NCBI RefSeq assembly: GCF_001905545.1
Contig: NZ_LIPD01000007.1
Location: 503,045-567,044, forward strand
Source of the DNA: Streptomyces sp. CB02056
GTDB lineage: Bacteria > Actinomycetota > Actinomycetes > Streptomycetales > Streptomycetaceae
Direction: 5' to 3'
Length of the DNA: 64,000 nt
In this document: piece after piece, positions 1-8,459 of the stretch
Numbering within the stretch: position 1 is the first letter of the stretch
Layout of the letters: each line of letters begins with the position of its first letter
The notes under the pieces: generated by a model
What the model was told of the DNA's origin: nothing
Databases searched by the model: none
Seen by the model: the letters and a program-made list of their open reading frames with translations, nothing else
Translations under genes and position numbers: made by a program

Positions 1-25
1 TCGGGGTCCGGCTCCGGGATCAGCG

Positions 26-592
26 CTAGGCGAGCGGCGCCTTGGTGCGCAGGACCTCGATGAAGGCCCGCAGCCAGGCCGGGTGGTCGGGCCAGGCGCG
101 GGCCGAGACGACGACGCCGTCCACGACCGCCTCGCCGTCCACGAACTCGGCGCCCGCCGCCTTGATGTCCGGGGCCAGCGCCGGGTAGGCGGAACTTCGG
201 CGGCCGTCCAGCAGGCCGGCGGCGGCGGTGATCAGCGGGCCGTGGCAGATCTGGGCGACGGGCTTGTCCTCGGCGAAGAAGTGCCGGGCGATCCGCTGTA
301 CGTCCGGGTCGTTGCGCAGGTACTCGGGGGCGCGGCCGCCGGGGATGACCAGGGCCGCGTAGTCGGCCGGGTCGACGTCGGCGAGGGCCACGTCGGCGGG
401 CCAGGTGTAGCCGGGCTTCTCGGTGTAGGTGTCGAAGCCCTCGACGAAGTCGTGCACCACGAACTGGAGGCGTTTCTTCGTCGGGGCCGCGATGTCGACC
501 TGGTAGCCCTCCTCGCGCAGCCGCTGGTAGGGGTAGAACACCTCCAGTGACTCGGCGGCGTCCCCGGTGACGAGCAGGATCTTCGATGTCAT
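26..592 (-). CDS. DJ-1/PfpI family protein
   Basis: A 188-aa protein of the DJ-1/PfpI (class I glutamine amidotransferase-like) superfamily. The nucleophile elbow is QICHG with Cys116 followed by His117, and an acidic residue near position 14 corresponds to the Glu that polarises the Cys in PfpI-type members. The strand LVIPGG at about 81-86 is also typical. I start at the ATG at 592 (MTSKILL), which has GGAGG about 10 nt upstream; an ATG three codons earlier at 601 sits too close to that site. Members act as glyoxalase-, protease- or chaperone-like stress proteins; the sequence does not say which. It is divergent from the hydrolase at 850. Confidence 0.85.
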   Translation of the reverse strand: MTSKILLVTGDAAESLEVFYPYQRLREEGYQVDIAAPTKKRLQFVVHDFVEGFDTYTEKPGYTWPADVALADVDPADYAALVIPGGRAPEYLRNDPDVQRIARHFFAEDKPVAQICHGPLITAAAGLLDGRRSSAYPALAPDIKAAGAEFVDGEAVVDGVVVSARAWPDHPAWLRAFIEVLRTKAPLA

Positions 593-849
593 CGCCGACA
601 TCCCTCCACGTGGTCGAGCCTCGGATCGGGTACGGGCGCCGGGCGGTGGCGGCCGGCCCGGGCCCGGTCCAACCTCCCGTACCGGCGACACCGTTGGCAA
701 CGGGGCGCACCGGGCGTACGACGGCGCATACGGAGCTACGCGCGCCGGTTGCGAGGAGTGCGCGCCTGGTCGGGCGCCCGGCTGCGGGGGTCGGCGGCCC
801 GCGTCCTAGACTCCTGCTGCCCACGACCGTCCCGCTCCCGGAGGAGCCC

Positions 850-1398
850 ATGCCCGACCGCACCACCTACCTCGTCCTCCCCGGCTACCAGAACTCCGGC
901 CCCGAGCACTGGCAGACCCGCTGGGAGGCGGCCGGGCCGGAGTCCTTCCGCCGGGTCGAGCAGGCGGACTGGGACCACCCGGAGCGGACGGACTGGGTGG
1001 CCCGGGTGGACGCCGCGGTGGCCGCGGCCGCCGCCGAAGGCCCGGTGGTGCTGGTCGCCCACAGCCTGGGCTGCGTCACCGCGGCTCACTGGGTCGCCAC
1101 CGCCTCCGCCGAGCGGACCGCCGCCGTCCGGGGCGCGCTGCTGGTCGCCCCGGCGGACGTCGACACCGCCGAGGTCCCGGAGCTGGTGAACTTCCGCCCG
1201 GTGGCGCTGGAGCGGTTCCCGTTCCCGGCCGTCGTGGTCTCCTCGACCGACGACCCGTGGGTCTCGGCCGAGCGGGCCCGCGCGTTCGCCGCCGCCTGGG
1301 GCGCCCGGTACGTCGAGCCGGGCGCGTACGGGCACCTCAACTCCGACTCCGGACTGGGCGACTGGCCGGAGGGCCGCGAACTGCTCGCCGGGCTGTGA
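850..1398 (+). CDS. RBBP9/YdeN-family alpha/beta hydrolase
   Basis: A 182-aa serine hydrolase. The opening LVLPGYQNSGPEHW and the nucleophile elbow VAHSLG (Ser72) are hallmarks of the RBBP9/YdeN group. The downstream STDDPWV supplies the acid and YGHLNSDSG supplies the His, with the family's typical GHLN-S-SG-G-WP ending. There is no signal peptide, so it should be cytoplasmic. The ATG at 850 has GGAGGAG 5-9 nt upstream; codons before it are not family-like. The substrate is unknown; family members have esterase activity of unclear biological role. Confidence 0.88.
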   Translation: MPDRTTYLVLPGYQNSGPEHWQTRWEAAGPESFRRVEQADWDHPERTDWVARVDAAVAAAAAEGPVVLVAHSLGCVTAAHWVATASAERTAAVRGALLVAPADVDTAEVPELVNFRPVALERFPFPAVVVSSTDDPWVSAERARAFAAAWGARYVEPGAYGHLNSDSGLGDWPEGRELLAGL

Positions 1399-1425
1399 CC
1401 GCGGCGACGGGGGGAACGGGGGCGC

Positions 1426-1455
1426 GGGGACGATGAACCGGGGGACGATGAACCG
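1426..1455 (+). repeat. 15-bp tandem duplication of a start-codon region
   Basis: Two perfect copies of GGGGACGATGAACCG lie head to tail and each carries an ATG. The unit is five codons, so both starts are in frame with the membrane protein. It is one of several arrays in the window that copy a translation signal. Confidence 0.9.
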
Positions 1456-2044
1456 ACGGACGTCCCGGACCAGGCGCGTCCTGGTCCGGCTGCTGGCGGG
1501 CAGCGGGCTGGCCGCCGTCCTGCTCTACACCGAGGGCCAGTGGGAGAGCCGCTCGGGCGGGCTGATGCTGGTCGCCGACCTGCTCAACCAGCCGGAGCTG
1601 CTGATCGGCGGGGCGCTGGCGGCGCTGATCGCGGCCGCCTGGCTGAGCGACCCGCGCGCCGCCGTGCGGACGGCCACCCGGGCGGTCACGGTGACCGCCG
1701 GCGTGGTGTTCCTGCTCGGCGTGCTGGCCGCGCACAAGGTGTCGGCGGCCGAGACCCGCAGCCGGGAGGACGCCCCGGCCGGGGCCGAGCGGGCCCTGGT
1801 GGTGGTGCACCGCTCGTACGCCACCGGGCCGGGCCCGGACGAGCGCTGGCAGGTGCTGCTGGAGAGCGGCGAGGGCTGGTCGGCCCGGCGCTGGTCGCTG
1901 GCGGACATCGGCCGGCGCCCGGGCGACGCCCGGCTGGTGGAGGCGAGCTGGACCGGGCGCTCGCAGATCACCGTGGTGACCGACTCCTACCGGCGGGTGT
2001 TCAACCTCGACCAGGACAGCGGCGAACCGGTCGAGGCACGGTAG
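1433..2044 (+). CDS. Small membrane protein of unknown function
   Basis: A 203-aa protein I do not recognise. It has a basic N-terminus, hydrophobic segments at roughly residues 15-31, 55-70 and 85-105, then a soluble C-terminal half of about 100 residues rich in Arg, Glu and Trp. This suggests a membrane-anchored protein with one large hydrophilic domain. The start is ambiguous because a perfect 15-bp tandem duplication (1426-1455) provides two in-frame ATGs at 1433 and 1448. A strong hairpin begins right after the TAG stop. Confidence 0.65.
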   Translation: MNRGTMNRRTSRTRRVLVRLLAGSGLAAVLLYTEGQWESRSGGLMLVADLLNQPELLIGGALAALIAAAWLSDPRAAVRTATRAVTVTAGVVFLLGVLAAHKVSAAETRSREDAPAGAERALVVVHRSYATGPGPDERWQVLLESGEGWSARRWSLADIGRRPGDARLVEASWTGRSQITVVTDSYRRVFNLDQDSGEPVEAR

Positions 2045-2082
2045 CCGGCCCCGCCTGGGTACGGGTACTCAGGCGGGGCCGG
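2045..2082. terminator. Bidirectional hairpin terminator
   Basis: A 13-bp perfect stem (CCGGCCCCGCCTG with its complement) plus an extra GTA/TAC pairing in the loop starts at the base after the stop codon at 2044. It lies between two convergent genes. There is no T-tract, as is usual for high-GC actinobacterial terminators. Confidence 0.75.
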
Positions 2083-2087
2083 GCAGT

Positions 2088-2215
2088 TCACCGGTCGTCG
2101 GGGTCACCGCTGCCCGGGGTCACCGCTGCCCGGAGTCGCTGCTGCCCGGAGTCGCTGCTCCTCGGGGTCACTGGTCCGACGCGTCACTGGTCCGACGGGT
2201 CGGTGGTGCCGGGCG
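2088..2215. repeat. 16-bp tandem array spanning the PBP stop codon
   Basis: Eight degenerate units begin exactly every 16 bp (2088, 2104, 2120, 2136, 2152, 2168, 2184, 2200) with consensus TCACYGSTGCCCGGGG. The TCA at the head of most units is a TGA stop on the minus strand. The penicillin-binding protein ends in the 2184 unit, and the 2168 copy repeats the same stop 16 bp further on. Confidence 0.85.
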
Positions 2216-4493
2216 GGGCGGACGGCGCGGTGCGGCCGGGCGTCGGGCCGGTGTCGCGCGGCCGGCCGGTGTTGCCCGGGCCCCCGGTGGCGGGCGCGCC
2301 GCTGCAGGTGACCGAGCCCGGCGAGCCGCTGGCGGTGGTGCAGTTGGCGTCCCGCCGGGGCGGGTCCGGGATGCGGACGGTGGCGAACGGCTTCTCCGGC
2401 ATGCTCCGGACGGCGTCGCTCATCGCCTGCTGCCAGATCGGCCCGGGGCCGGTGGCGCCGAAGACCTCGGCCTGGTACTTGCCGCCGATCCGGATGTTGC
2501 GCATCGGCACCTTGGTGCCCGGGCTGCCCAGCCAGACCGAGCCCGCCAGGTTGCCCGTGTAGCCGGTGAACCAGGCCGACTTCTTCTCGTCCGTCGTCCC
2601 GGTCTTGCCCGCGATCTGGCGACCGTCGTCCAGGCCGAGGTCGCGCGCCGTGCCGCCCTTCTCGGTCACCCCGAGCAGCACGCTGTTGATCACGTCGGCG
2701 GTGTCCTCGGACATCGCCGGGGAGCAGTGGACCGGGGGCACCGGGACGTCGGTGCCGTCCACGGTGGTGATCCTGTTGATCGCCAGCGGCGCGCAGTAGG
2801 TGCCCCGGGCGGCGAAGGTCGCGTACACGTTGGCCATGGTCAGCGGGCTGACCTCCTGGGTGCCGAGGCCGAGCGCGGGCAGTTCCTGGAGCGGCTCGCC
2901 GTTCGCCTTGCCCTCCATGCCCAGCTTGTTGGCCATCTGCTTGACCGCGCAGAGGCCGATCTCCTGCTCCATCTGCACGAAGTAGGTGTTCACGGAGAGC
3001 GCCATGGCCTGCTTGAGCTCGTACGGGCCGACCTCACCGGCGCTCTCGTTGGGGATGGTCCCCTCCTTCTTGCCCTTGCTGAGGTTCTTCCAGGTGCCGT
3101 CGCAGGTCTTCATCGTCGGCCAGTCCATCCGGTTCGGCGAGTCGTACCGCTGGGTGGGCGACAGGCCGGCCTCCAGGGCCGCGGCGGCCACGATCGGCTT
3201 GAAGTTGGAGCCGGGCTGGAAGCCGATGCCGCCGCCCATCGCCGCGTCCACGTTGTAGTTGACGACGGTCTCGTTCTTCTCCTTGGCCAGCCCGTACGGG
3301 CGGGTCTGCGCCATCGACAGGATCTTGCCGCTGCCGGGCTCGACCATCGTCATCGCGGCCGAGACCGGGTCGGTGACGTACACCTTGGTGGAGACGGCGT
3401 TCTGGGCGGCGGCCTGCTTGTCCGGGTCCATCGTGGTGTAGATGTTCAGGCCGCCGGTGTCCCACAGCTTCTTGCGTTCGGCCGAGCTCTTGCCGAACAC
3501 CGGGTCCTGCTTGACCACGTGCCGCACGTAGTCGCAGAAGAAGCCCATGCCGGCCTTGGCGGTGATGCAACCGTTCTGCGGGTCCCGGTAGTTGAGGCCG
3601 AGCGGGGCGGCCTTCGCCTCCCTGGCCTGGTCCGCGGTGATGTGCTTGTTCTCCACCATCTTGTCGATGACGGTGTCGCGGCGCTTCTGCGCGGCCACCG
3701 GGTGCAGCTTCGGGTCGTACTGGGACGGGTTCTGCACCAGCCCGGCGAGCATCGCCGCCTCGGGCAGGCTGAGGTCCTTGGCGTCCTTGCTGAAGTAGCG
3801 CTGGGAGGCGGCCTGGATGCCGTACGCCTGGTGGCCGTAGAAGGTGATGTTGAGGTAGTTGGTGAGGATCTGCTCCTTACTCAGGTCCTCCTCCAGCTTG
3901 ATGGCGTACCGGAGTTCCTGGATCTTGCGGCCGAGGGTCTTGCGCTGCGCCTCGCGCACCGCGTCGGCGTCGTCCCCGGCCTTCTCCACATTGACGTTCT
4001 TCACGTACTGCTGGGTCAGGGTGGAGGCGCCCTGGACGGCGGCGCCGCTCTCCGCGTTCTTGGTGATCGCGCGCAGGATGCCCTTGAGGTCGACGGCGCC
4101 GTGCTCGTAGAACCGGGCGTCCTCGATGTCCACCTGCGCCGTGCGGATCAGCGGGGACATCTGGTCGGCGGGTATGACGGTGCGGTCGCGCTCGTAGACC
4201 TTGGCGATCAGGCCGCCGTTGGCGTCGAAGATCTGCGTCGCCTGGCTCAGCGGCGGGGTCCTGAAGTCGTCGGGGATGCTCTCGAAGCCCTCGGCGCCGT
4301 TCTTCGCGCCGAGCCCGACCGCCCCGGCCGCCGGGAGGATCAGGCCCGCCAGCAGCACCCCGCCCAGCACGCTGGAGCCGAGGAAGGTGGCCGCGTGGCC
4401 CAGGAAGCCGATCGGGGTCTCGCGGCGCCTCGGTCGCGGCACCCAGGTGTCGCCCGGGTCCGAAGCGGCGGGTATGCGGCTCTTCGGTGACAT
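2184..4493 (-). CDS. Class A penicillin-binding protein (transglycosylase/transpeptidase)
   Basis: A 769-aa bifunctional peptidoglycan synthase. A membrane anchor lies at about residues 33-62. The GT51 domain shows EDARFYEHGAVD (catalytic Glu124), GASTLTQQYVKN and RKIQELRYAIKLE. The transpeptidase domain has SxxK as Ser429-Asn-Phe-Lys432, SVN at 500-502 and KTG at 630-632. All catalytic motifs are intact, so it should polymerise and cross-link glycan strands outside the membrane. The last roughly 50 residues are a Pro/Gly/Thr-rich low-complexity tail. The tail and the stop lie in a 16-bp tandem array. ATG 4493 has a TAATGT -10-like hexamer (4501-4506) just upstream and no clear Shine-Dalgarno, so it may be leaderless. 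Confidence 0.95.
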   Translation of the reverse strand: MSPKSRIPAASDPGDTWVPRPRRRETPIGFLGHAATFLGSSVLGGVLLAGLILPAAGAVGLGAKNGAEGFESIPDDFRTPPLSQATQIFDANGGLIAKVYERDRTVIPADQMSPLIRTAQVDIEDARFYEHGAVDLKGILRAITKNAESGAAVQGASTLTQQYVKNVNVEKAGDDADAVREAQRKTLGRKIQELRYAIKLEEDLSKEQILTNYLNITFYGHQAYGIQAASQRYFSKDAKDLSLPEAAMLAGLVQNPSQYDPKLHPVAAQKRRDTVIDKMVENKHITADQAREAKAAPLGLNYRDPQNGCITAKAGMGFFCDYVRHVVKQDPVFGKSSAERKKLWDTGGLNIYTTMDPDKQAAAQNAVSTKVYVTDPVSAAMTMVEPGSGKILSMAQTRPYGLAKEKNETVVNYNVDAAMGGGIGFQPGSNFKPIVAAAALEAGLSPTQRYDSPNRMDWPTMKTCDGTWKNLSKGKKEGTIPNESAGEVGPYELKQAMALSVNTYFVQMEQEIGLCAVKQMANKLGMEGKANGEPLQELPALGLGTQEVSPLTMANVYATFAARGTYCAPLAINRITTVDGTDVPVPPVHCSPAMSEDTADVINSVLLGVTEKGGTARDLGLDDGRQIAGKTGTTDEKKSAWFTGYTGNLAGSVWLGSPGTKVPMRNIRIGGKYQAEVFGATGPGPIWQQAMSDAVRSMPEKPFATVRIPDPPRRDANCTTASGSPGSVTCSGAPATGGPGNTGRPRDTGPTPGRTAPSAPPGTTDPSDQ

Positions 4494-4692
4494 AGATCGA
4501 ACATTACGGCCGTGAACAGGCCATGGGGAGCGGGTGTTGGCGAAGGATTGTCACAAAATCGCGACGGATTCGACTCATTCCCGAAGGTCGAACGGGCGTG
4601 CACGACGGGGCAAGGACCGTTCGTCCACGGCCCGTTGCCCCGCGTGCCGCTCGGCCGACCTCGCTCGGCCGGTTCCGCTCAGCCGAACCCGC

Positions 4693-6225
4693 TCAACCCG
4701 CCGGGCAGAAGACGTCCCGGGCCGGGCGGTGGCCGGTGACCAGGTAGTCCGTCACCACCTCGTCGCCGCAGGCGTTCCCGTTGGCCCGGTACACGTCGTG
4801 GCCGCCCGAGTCCACCGTCACCATCCGCGCCCGGTCCCCGAACGCCGCACGCAGCTTGAGCGCGCCGGTGTACGGCGTCGCGGGGTCGCGCAGGTTCTGC
4901 GTGAGCAGCACATTGGACGGGCCCCGGTCGGTGACCCGCACCGGCGGCTCGGCGGGCGCGAACGGCCAGAAGGCGCAGGGCATCACGTTCACCGGCAGGC
5001 CGGCGGTGAGCGGGCGGGCGGCGCGGTCGGCGGTCACGGCCTTGGCGTAGCCGGCCGGGTCGGCGGGCCACCGGACGTCGTTGCAGAGGGTCCCGACCGA
5101 GACGGCGATGGTGTTCTGCACCGCCGCCTCCGGCGGCACCACCGGGGCGGGCAGCGGACGGCGGCCGAGACCGGCCAGCATCAGCGCCGCGACGTCCGGG
5201 AAGCGGGCGTCCGCGTTCATGCCGTCCAGCAGGGTCTGGCGCAGCACGTTGCCGTTCAGCTCCGCCGGGTTGGCGCCCGGCCAGGGCAGCGGGGCCCGGT
5301 CGAGGCGGGCGGCGAGGTCGAGGAAGAGCGGGCGGACCTCCTCGGGGGTGTCCGCGACCCGGTCCGGGTTGTCCGGCGCGGACGCCCACCTCGCGAAGTC
5401 CGGGAAGCGGTCCTCGACGCCCCGGCCGTAGGCGTCCAGCCAGCCGCGCCCGACCCGCGACGGGTCCGGGTCGTCGTTGCTGTCCAGCACGACCCGGTCG
5501 GTCCGCTCCGGGAACATGGTGGTGTAGACGGCGCCCGCGTAGGTGCCGTACGAGACGCCCCAGAGGGAGAGGCGGCGCTCGCCGAGGGCGCGGCGGATGC
5601 CGTCGAGGTCGCGGGCCTCGTTGGCGGTGGAGATGCTGCGCAGCACCGGGCCGCCGTTGCGCGCGCAGGTGTCGGCGATGCGGCGGGCGGTGGCCAGGTT
5701 CCCGTCGATCGAGCCGTCGGCGGCCGGCCAGGGACGCAGTTTGACCATCGACAGGTCGGCGGGGTCGAGGCCGCAGCTGACCGGGGTGGAGCGGCCGACG
5801 CCGCGCGGGTCGAAGCCGACCACGTCGTAGCGGTCCCGGACGGACTGGGGCAGGCGCCCGGCCATGCCGTGGACGAGGTCGAGGCTGGAACCTCCCGGTC
5901 CGCCGGGGACGGCCAGCAGGACGCCTCGGCGCCGGCCGGGGTCGGCGGCGCTGATCCGGGAGACGGCGAGGGTGACGCGGGCGCCGTCCGGATCGGCGTA
6001 GTCCAGCGGGACGGTGACCTCGGCGCACCGTTGGGGGCTGTCGGCCGGGGCGCCCGGACACGCGGCCCAGGCGAGGCCGTCCCGCCCGGGTTTCGCGCTC
6101 TCGGCCGCACCGGCGGGCAGGGCACTCAGTGCGGTCACGGCCAGGGCGGCGGCCGCGGTGACCGCGGCGGTGACGGTGCGGGTGGGGGCGGTGCGGGTGA
6201 CTGTGGTTCGGGTGGGCTTCGTCAT
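4693..6225 (-). CDS. Secreted alpha/beta hydrolase (tripeptidyl aminopeptidase-like, S33)
   Basis: A 510-aa secreted serine hydrolase. It has a basic n-region, a hydrophobic core and an AGA-type cleavage site near residue 40. The oxyanion motif VPGGPGGSS (about 106-114), the strand DVVGFDPRGVGRS and the elbow GVSYGTYAG (Ser225) match the Streptomyces tripeptidyl aminopeptidase/proline iminopeptidase group. A C-terminal TAP-like domain contains LRDPATPYTGA (Asp) and SGGHDVY (His). It should release short peptides from protein N-termini outside the cell. ATG 6225 (MTKPTRT) is chosen because the signal peptide starts there; upstream codons are low complexity. Confidence 0.9.
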   Translation of the reverse strand: MTKPTRTTVTRTAPTRTVTAAVTAAAALAVTALSALPAGAAESAKPGRDGLAWAACPGAPADSPQRCAEVTVPLDYADPDGARVTLAVSRISAADPGRRRGVLLAVPGGPGGSSLDLVHGMAGRLPQSVRDRYDVVGFDPRGVGRSTPVSCGLDPADLSMVKLRPWPAADGSIDGNLATARRIADTCARNGGPVLRSISTANEARDLDGIRRALGERRLSLWGVSYGTYAGAVYTTMFPERTDRVVLDSNDDPDPSRVGRGWLDAYGRGVEDRFPDFARWASAPDNPDRVADTPEEVRPLFLDLAARLDRAPLPWPGANPAELNGNVLRQTLLDGMNADARFPDVAALMLAGLGRRPLPAPVVPPEAAVQNTIAVSVGTLCNDVRWPADPAGYAKAVTADRAARPLTAGLPVNVMPCAFWPFAPAEPPVRVTDRGPSNVLLTQNLRDPATPYTGALKLRAAFGDRARMVTVDSGGHDVYRANGNACGDEVVTDYLVTGHRPARDVFCPAG

Positions 6226-6394
6226 GCCCAAGAGTCTGCTGGGGCACGGGACTTGGGACCATGCGGGCAGCGGGCCGGTCGGGGGTGGGGAAAGCCCCCG
6301 GGCGCCGGGGAGGGGGCGGAGACCGCTTCCGGCCGCGGTCTCCGGCCGCGCGGGGTGGGGGTGGTGGGAGCGGTACGGCGGGGTCCGGTCCGGC

Positions 6395-6820
6395 TCAGAG
6401 GCCGAGCCGGCCCGGTTCGGCGGCCAGGGCGCGCAGCGGCTCGCGCGGGTCGGCGACCAGCCTGCGCTCCGCCAGGTCGAGGATGCCGCCGACACCGGTG
6501 ATCTCGGCGGCCAGCACGCCGTCCTCGCGGACCAGCCGCTGCACCACCTGGAAGGTCTTGCCGTCCCGCCAGGTGAACGAGCAGCTGACCGCCACCGAGT
6601 CGCCCGCGCGCAGCTCCCGCAGGTACTTGACCGTGGTCTCCAGGACCACCGGGCCGACCCCCTTGGCGACCAGGTCCGCCTGGCGGATCCCGGCCGCCCG
6701 GAGGTACTCCCAGCGGGCGTGCTCGGCGTACTGGAGGTAGACCGCCTGGTTCAGGTGCCCCTGGGAGTCCGTCTCGTACCCGCGGACGGTGATGTGCGTG
6801 GTGAAGTCCTGATCACTCAT
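6395..6820 (-). CDS. Acyl-CoA thioesterase, hotdog fold (4HBT/YbgC-like)
   Basis: A 141-aa hotdog-fold protein. The sequence YETDSQGHLNQAVYLQYAEHARWEYL carries the catalytic Asp18 and HLN of 4-hydroxybenzoyl-CoA/YbgC-type thioesterases, followed by the usual beta strands with an LxxG-type core. It should hydrolyse an acyl-CoA thioester in the cytoplasm; the acyl group cannot be told. ATG 6820 (MSDQDF) is preferred; 6829 would add three residues. About 60 bp separate it from the HAD gene upstream on the same strand, so the two could be co-transcribed. Confidence 0.85.
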   Translation of the reverse strand: MSDQDFTTHITVRGYETDSQGHLNQAVYLQYAEHARWEYLRAAGIRQADLVAKGVGPVVLETTVKYLRELRAGDSVAVSCSFTWRDGKTFQVVQRLVREDGVLAAEITGVGGILDLAERRLVADPREPLRALAAEPGRLGL

Positions 6821-6886
6821 GCCCCGCACGGTACTCCGGGCCCCCGGGGCACCACCTCGTGTCCTCCGTCACCCGTCCCACCCGGA

Positions 6887-7582
6887 TCACCCGGACAGGA
6901 CGGCCAGCAGCGGCGTGAGGGCGTCCGGCCGCCGGTCGACCGGCAGGTGCTCGACCGGGTGGAAGCCGCAGCCGAGCGCGGTCGCGCCGCCGTCGCAGGT
7001 CCGGTCGTCGCCGACCATCAGGACGTCCGCCGGGGCGAGGCCGAGCCGCTCGCAGGCGGCCTCGAAGATCACCGGGTCGGGCTTCTGGGCGCCGACCTCG
7101 TAGGACAGCACGTAGACGTCGACCAGCTCCTCCAGGCCGTACGCGCGGAAGACCGGCCGCAGGTCCCAGGCGATGTTGCTCACCACGGCGACCGGTACGC
7201 CCCGGCGGCGCAGCTCGCGCAGCACGGGGGCGGCGTCCGGGTACGGGCGCCAGCTCGCGGGCGCCAGGTGGGACTCGTAGAGGGCGTCCACGTCGATGGC
7301 CGCGGGCGGCTCGGCGGCGCGGGTCAGCGCGGTGTACGCGGTGCGGTGCAGCTCCGGGGTCAAGTCCCTGGTGTCCCAGGCCTGCTGGACCTCCGGCGGG
7401 ATGCGGCGCGGCGGCACACCGCCGGGCAGCGCGCCGAACTCCTCCAGCCGGGCTATCAGTTCGGCCTCCTCCCCGGCGGGCAGGGCGAGGCCGGTGGCGG
7501 CGAGGTGGGCCGCCAGCCACTCGGCGGTGGAGACGACCCTGAAGAGGGTGCCGGAGAAGTCGAACATCACAGCTTTGGTCAT
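6887..7582 (-). CDS. HAD-superfamily hydrolase
   Basis: A 231-aa haloacid-dehalogenase-like hydrolase. Motif I is FDFSGTLF (nucleophile Asp8), motif II VVSNIAWD, motif III the Lys in GAQKPDP, and motif IV MVGDDRTCDG. An alpha-helical cap lies at about 20-110. The second acid of DxD is Ser (DFS), a form seen in a Streptomyces subgroup, so general-acid chemistry may differ from classic phosphatases. The substrate is unknown. It lies 24 bp downstream of map on the same strand. Confidence 0.85.
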   Translation of the reverse strand: MTKAVMFDFSGTLFRVVSTAEWLAAHLAATGLALPAGEEAELIARLEEFGALPGGVPPRRIPPEVQQAWDTRDLTPELHRTAYTALTRAAEPPAAIDVDALYESHLAPASWRPYPDAAPVLRELRRRGVPVAVVSNIAWDLRPVFRAYGLEELVDVYVLSYEVGAQKPDPVIFEAACERLGLAPADVLMVGDDRTCDGGATALGCGFHPVEHLPVDRRPDALTPLLAVLSG

Positions 7583-7606
7583 GGCCCGAGCCTAAGTCCT
7601 TCCGGA

Positions 7607-8374
7607 TCAGGGCAGGGTGAGGATCCGCGGGCCGTCCTCGGTGATGGCAACGGTGTGCTCGATGTGGGCGGCCCGGGCGCCGTCGACGGTGCGCAGGGTC
7701 CAGCCGTCCGGGTCGGTGCGGTGGTCGTCGCGGCCGCCGGCCAGCAGCATCGGCTCGATCGCCAGCACCAGGCCGGGGAGCAGCGGGTAACCCCGCCCTG
7801 GGCGGCCCTCGTTGGGCACGTGCGGGTCCTCGTGCATCCGGCGGCCGATGCCGTGGCCGCCGTAGCCGTCCAGCAGGCCGTACCGGCCGGCGCGGGCGAC
7901 GGCGCCGATGGCGTGGGCGATGTCGCCGGTGCGGTTGCCGACCACGGCGGCGGCGATGCCGGCCTCCAGGGCGCGCCGGGTGGTCTCGATCAGGGCGGTG
8001 TCCTCGGGCCGGGCGGTGCCGACGGTGAAGCTGACCGCCGCGTCCCCGGCCCAGCCGTCCAGGAGGGCGCCGCAGTCGATGCTCACCAGGTCGCCGTCGC
8101 GCAGCCGGTAGCCGTCCGGGATGCCGTGCACCACGGCGTCGTTCACCGAGGCGCAGATGACGGCCGGGAACGGGACGGGCGCGAAGGCCGGACGGTAGCC
8201 GAGGAACGGCGAGGTGGCCCCGGCCGCCTTGAGCACGCCCCGCGCCACCTCGTCCAGCTCCAGCAGGCTCACCCCGACCGCCGCCTGCTCCCGGACGGCC
8301 GCCAGCGCGTCCGCCACCACCCGCCCGGCCTCGCGCATCGCGGCCAGCCCGGCGTCCGACTTGAGTTCGACCAT
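7607..8374 (-). CDS. map: Type I methionine aminopeptidase
   Basis: A 255-aa pita-bread metallopeptidase that removes initiator Met from nascent proteins. All five metal ligands are present: Asp100, Asp111, His174, Glu207 and Glu239, with His83 in VVHGIPD as the substrate-binding His. ATG 8374 (MVELKSDAG) has GGGGAGA about 8 nt upstream. It is not next to secY/adk or infA as the housekeeping copy usually is, so it is probably an accessory paralogue. It is divergent from the XRE regulator, and its promoter region contains the palindrome ATACCGGTAT. Confidence 0.93.
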   Translation of the reverse strand: MVELKSDAGLAAMREAGRVVADALAAVREQAAVGVSLLELDEVARGVLKAAGATSPFLGYRPAFAPVPFPAVICASVNDAVVHGIPDGYRLRDGDLVSIDCGALLDGWAGDAAVSFTVGTARPEDTALIETTRRALEAGIAAAVVGNRTGDIAHAIGAVARAGRYGLLDGYGGHGIGRRMHEDPHVPNEGRPGRGYPLLPGLVLAIEPMLLAGGRDDHRTDPDGWTLRTVDGARAAHIEHTVAITEDGPRILTLP

Positions 8375-8403
8375 GGTGCTTCTCTCCCCTGGATCCAATT
8401 CTT

Positions 8404-8413
8404 ATACCGGTAT
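8404..8413. promoter_or_regulatory. Palindromic operator candidate in the map promoter
   Basis: ATACCGGTAT is a perfect 10-bp palindrome 30 bp upstream of the map start. On the minus strand it merges into TATAAG, a good -10. The AT-rich dyad stands out in this sequence. The divergently encoded XRE protein is the natural candidate ligand. Confidence 0.5.
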
Positions 8414-8459
8414 TTGTATCACGGTCGTGGGGGTGGGACGCCCCAGGGCGGGAGGACCT

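Noticed and set aside
2088..2215. CRISPR-like array
   Set aside because: Units are 16 bp with no unique spacers and no cas genes; it is a plain tandem repeat.
4534..6501. 655-codon open frame on the plus strand opposite the secreted peptidase
   Set aside because: High-GC shadow: its sequence is Arg/Gly/Val-rich with no domain, while the minus-strand frame has a complete S33 hydrolase with signal peptide.
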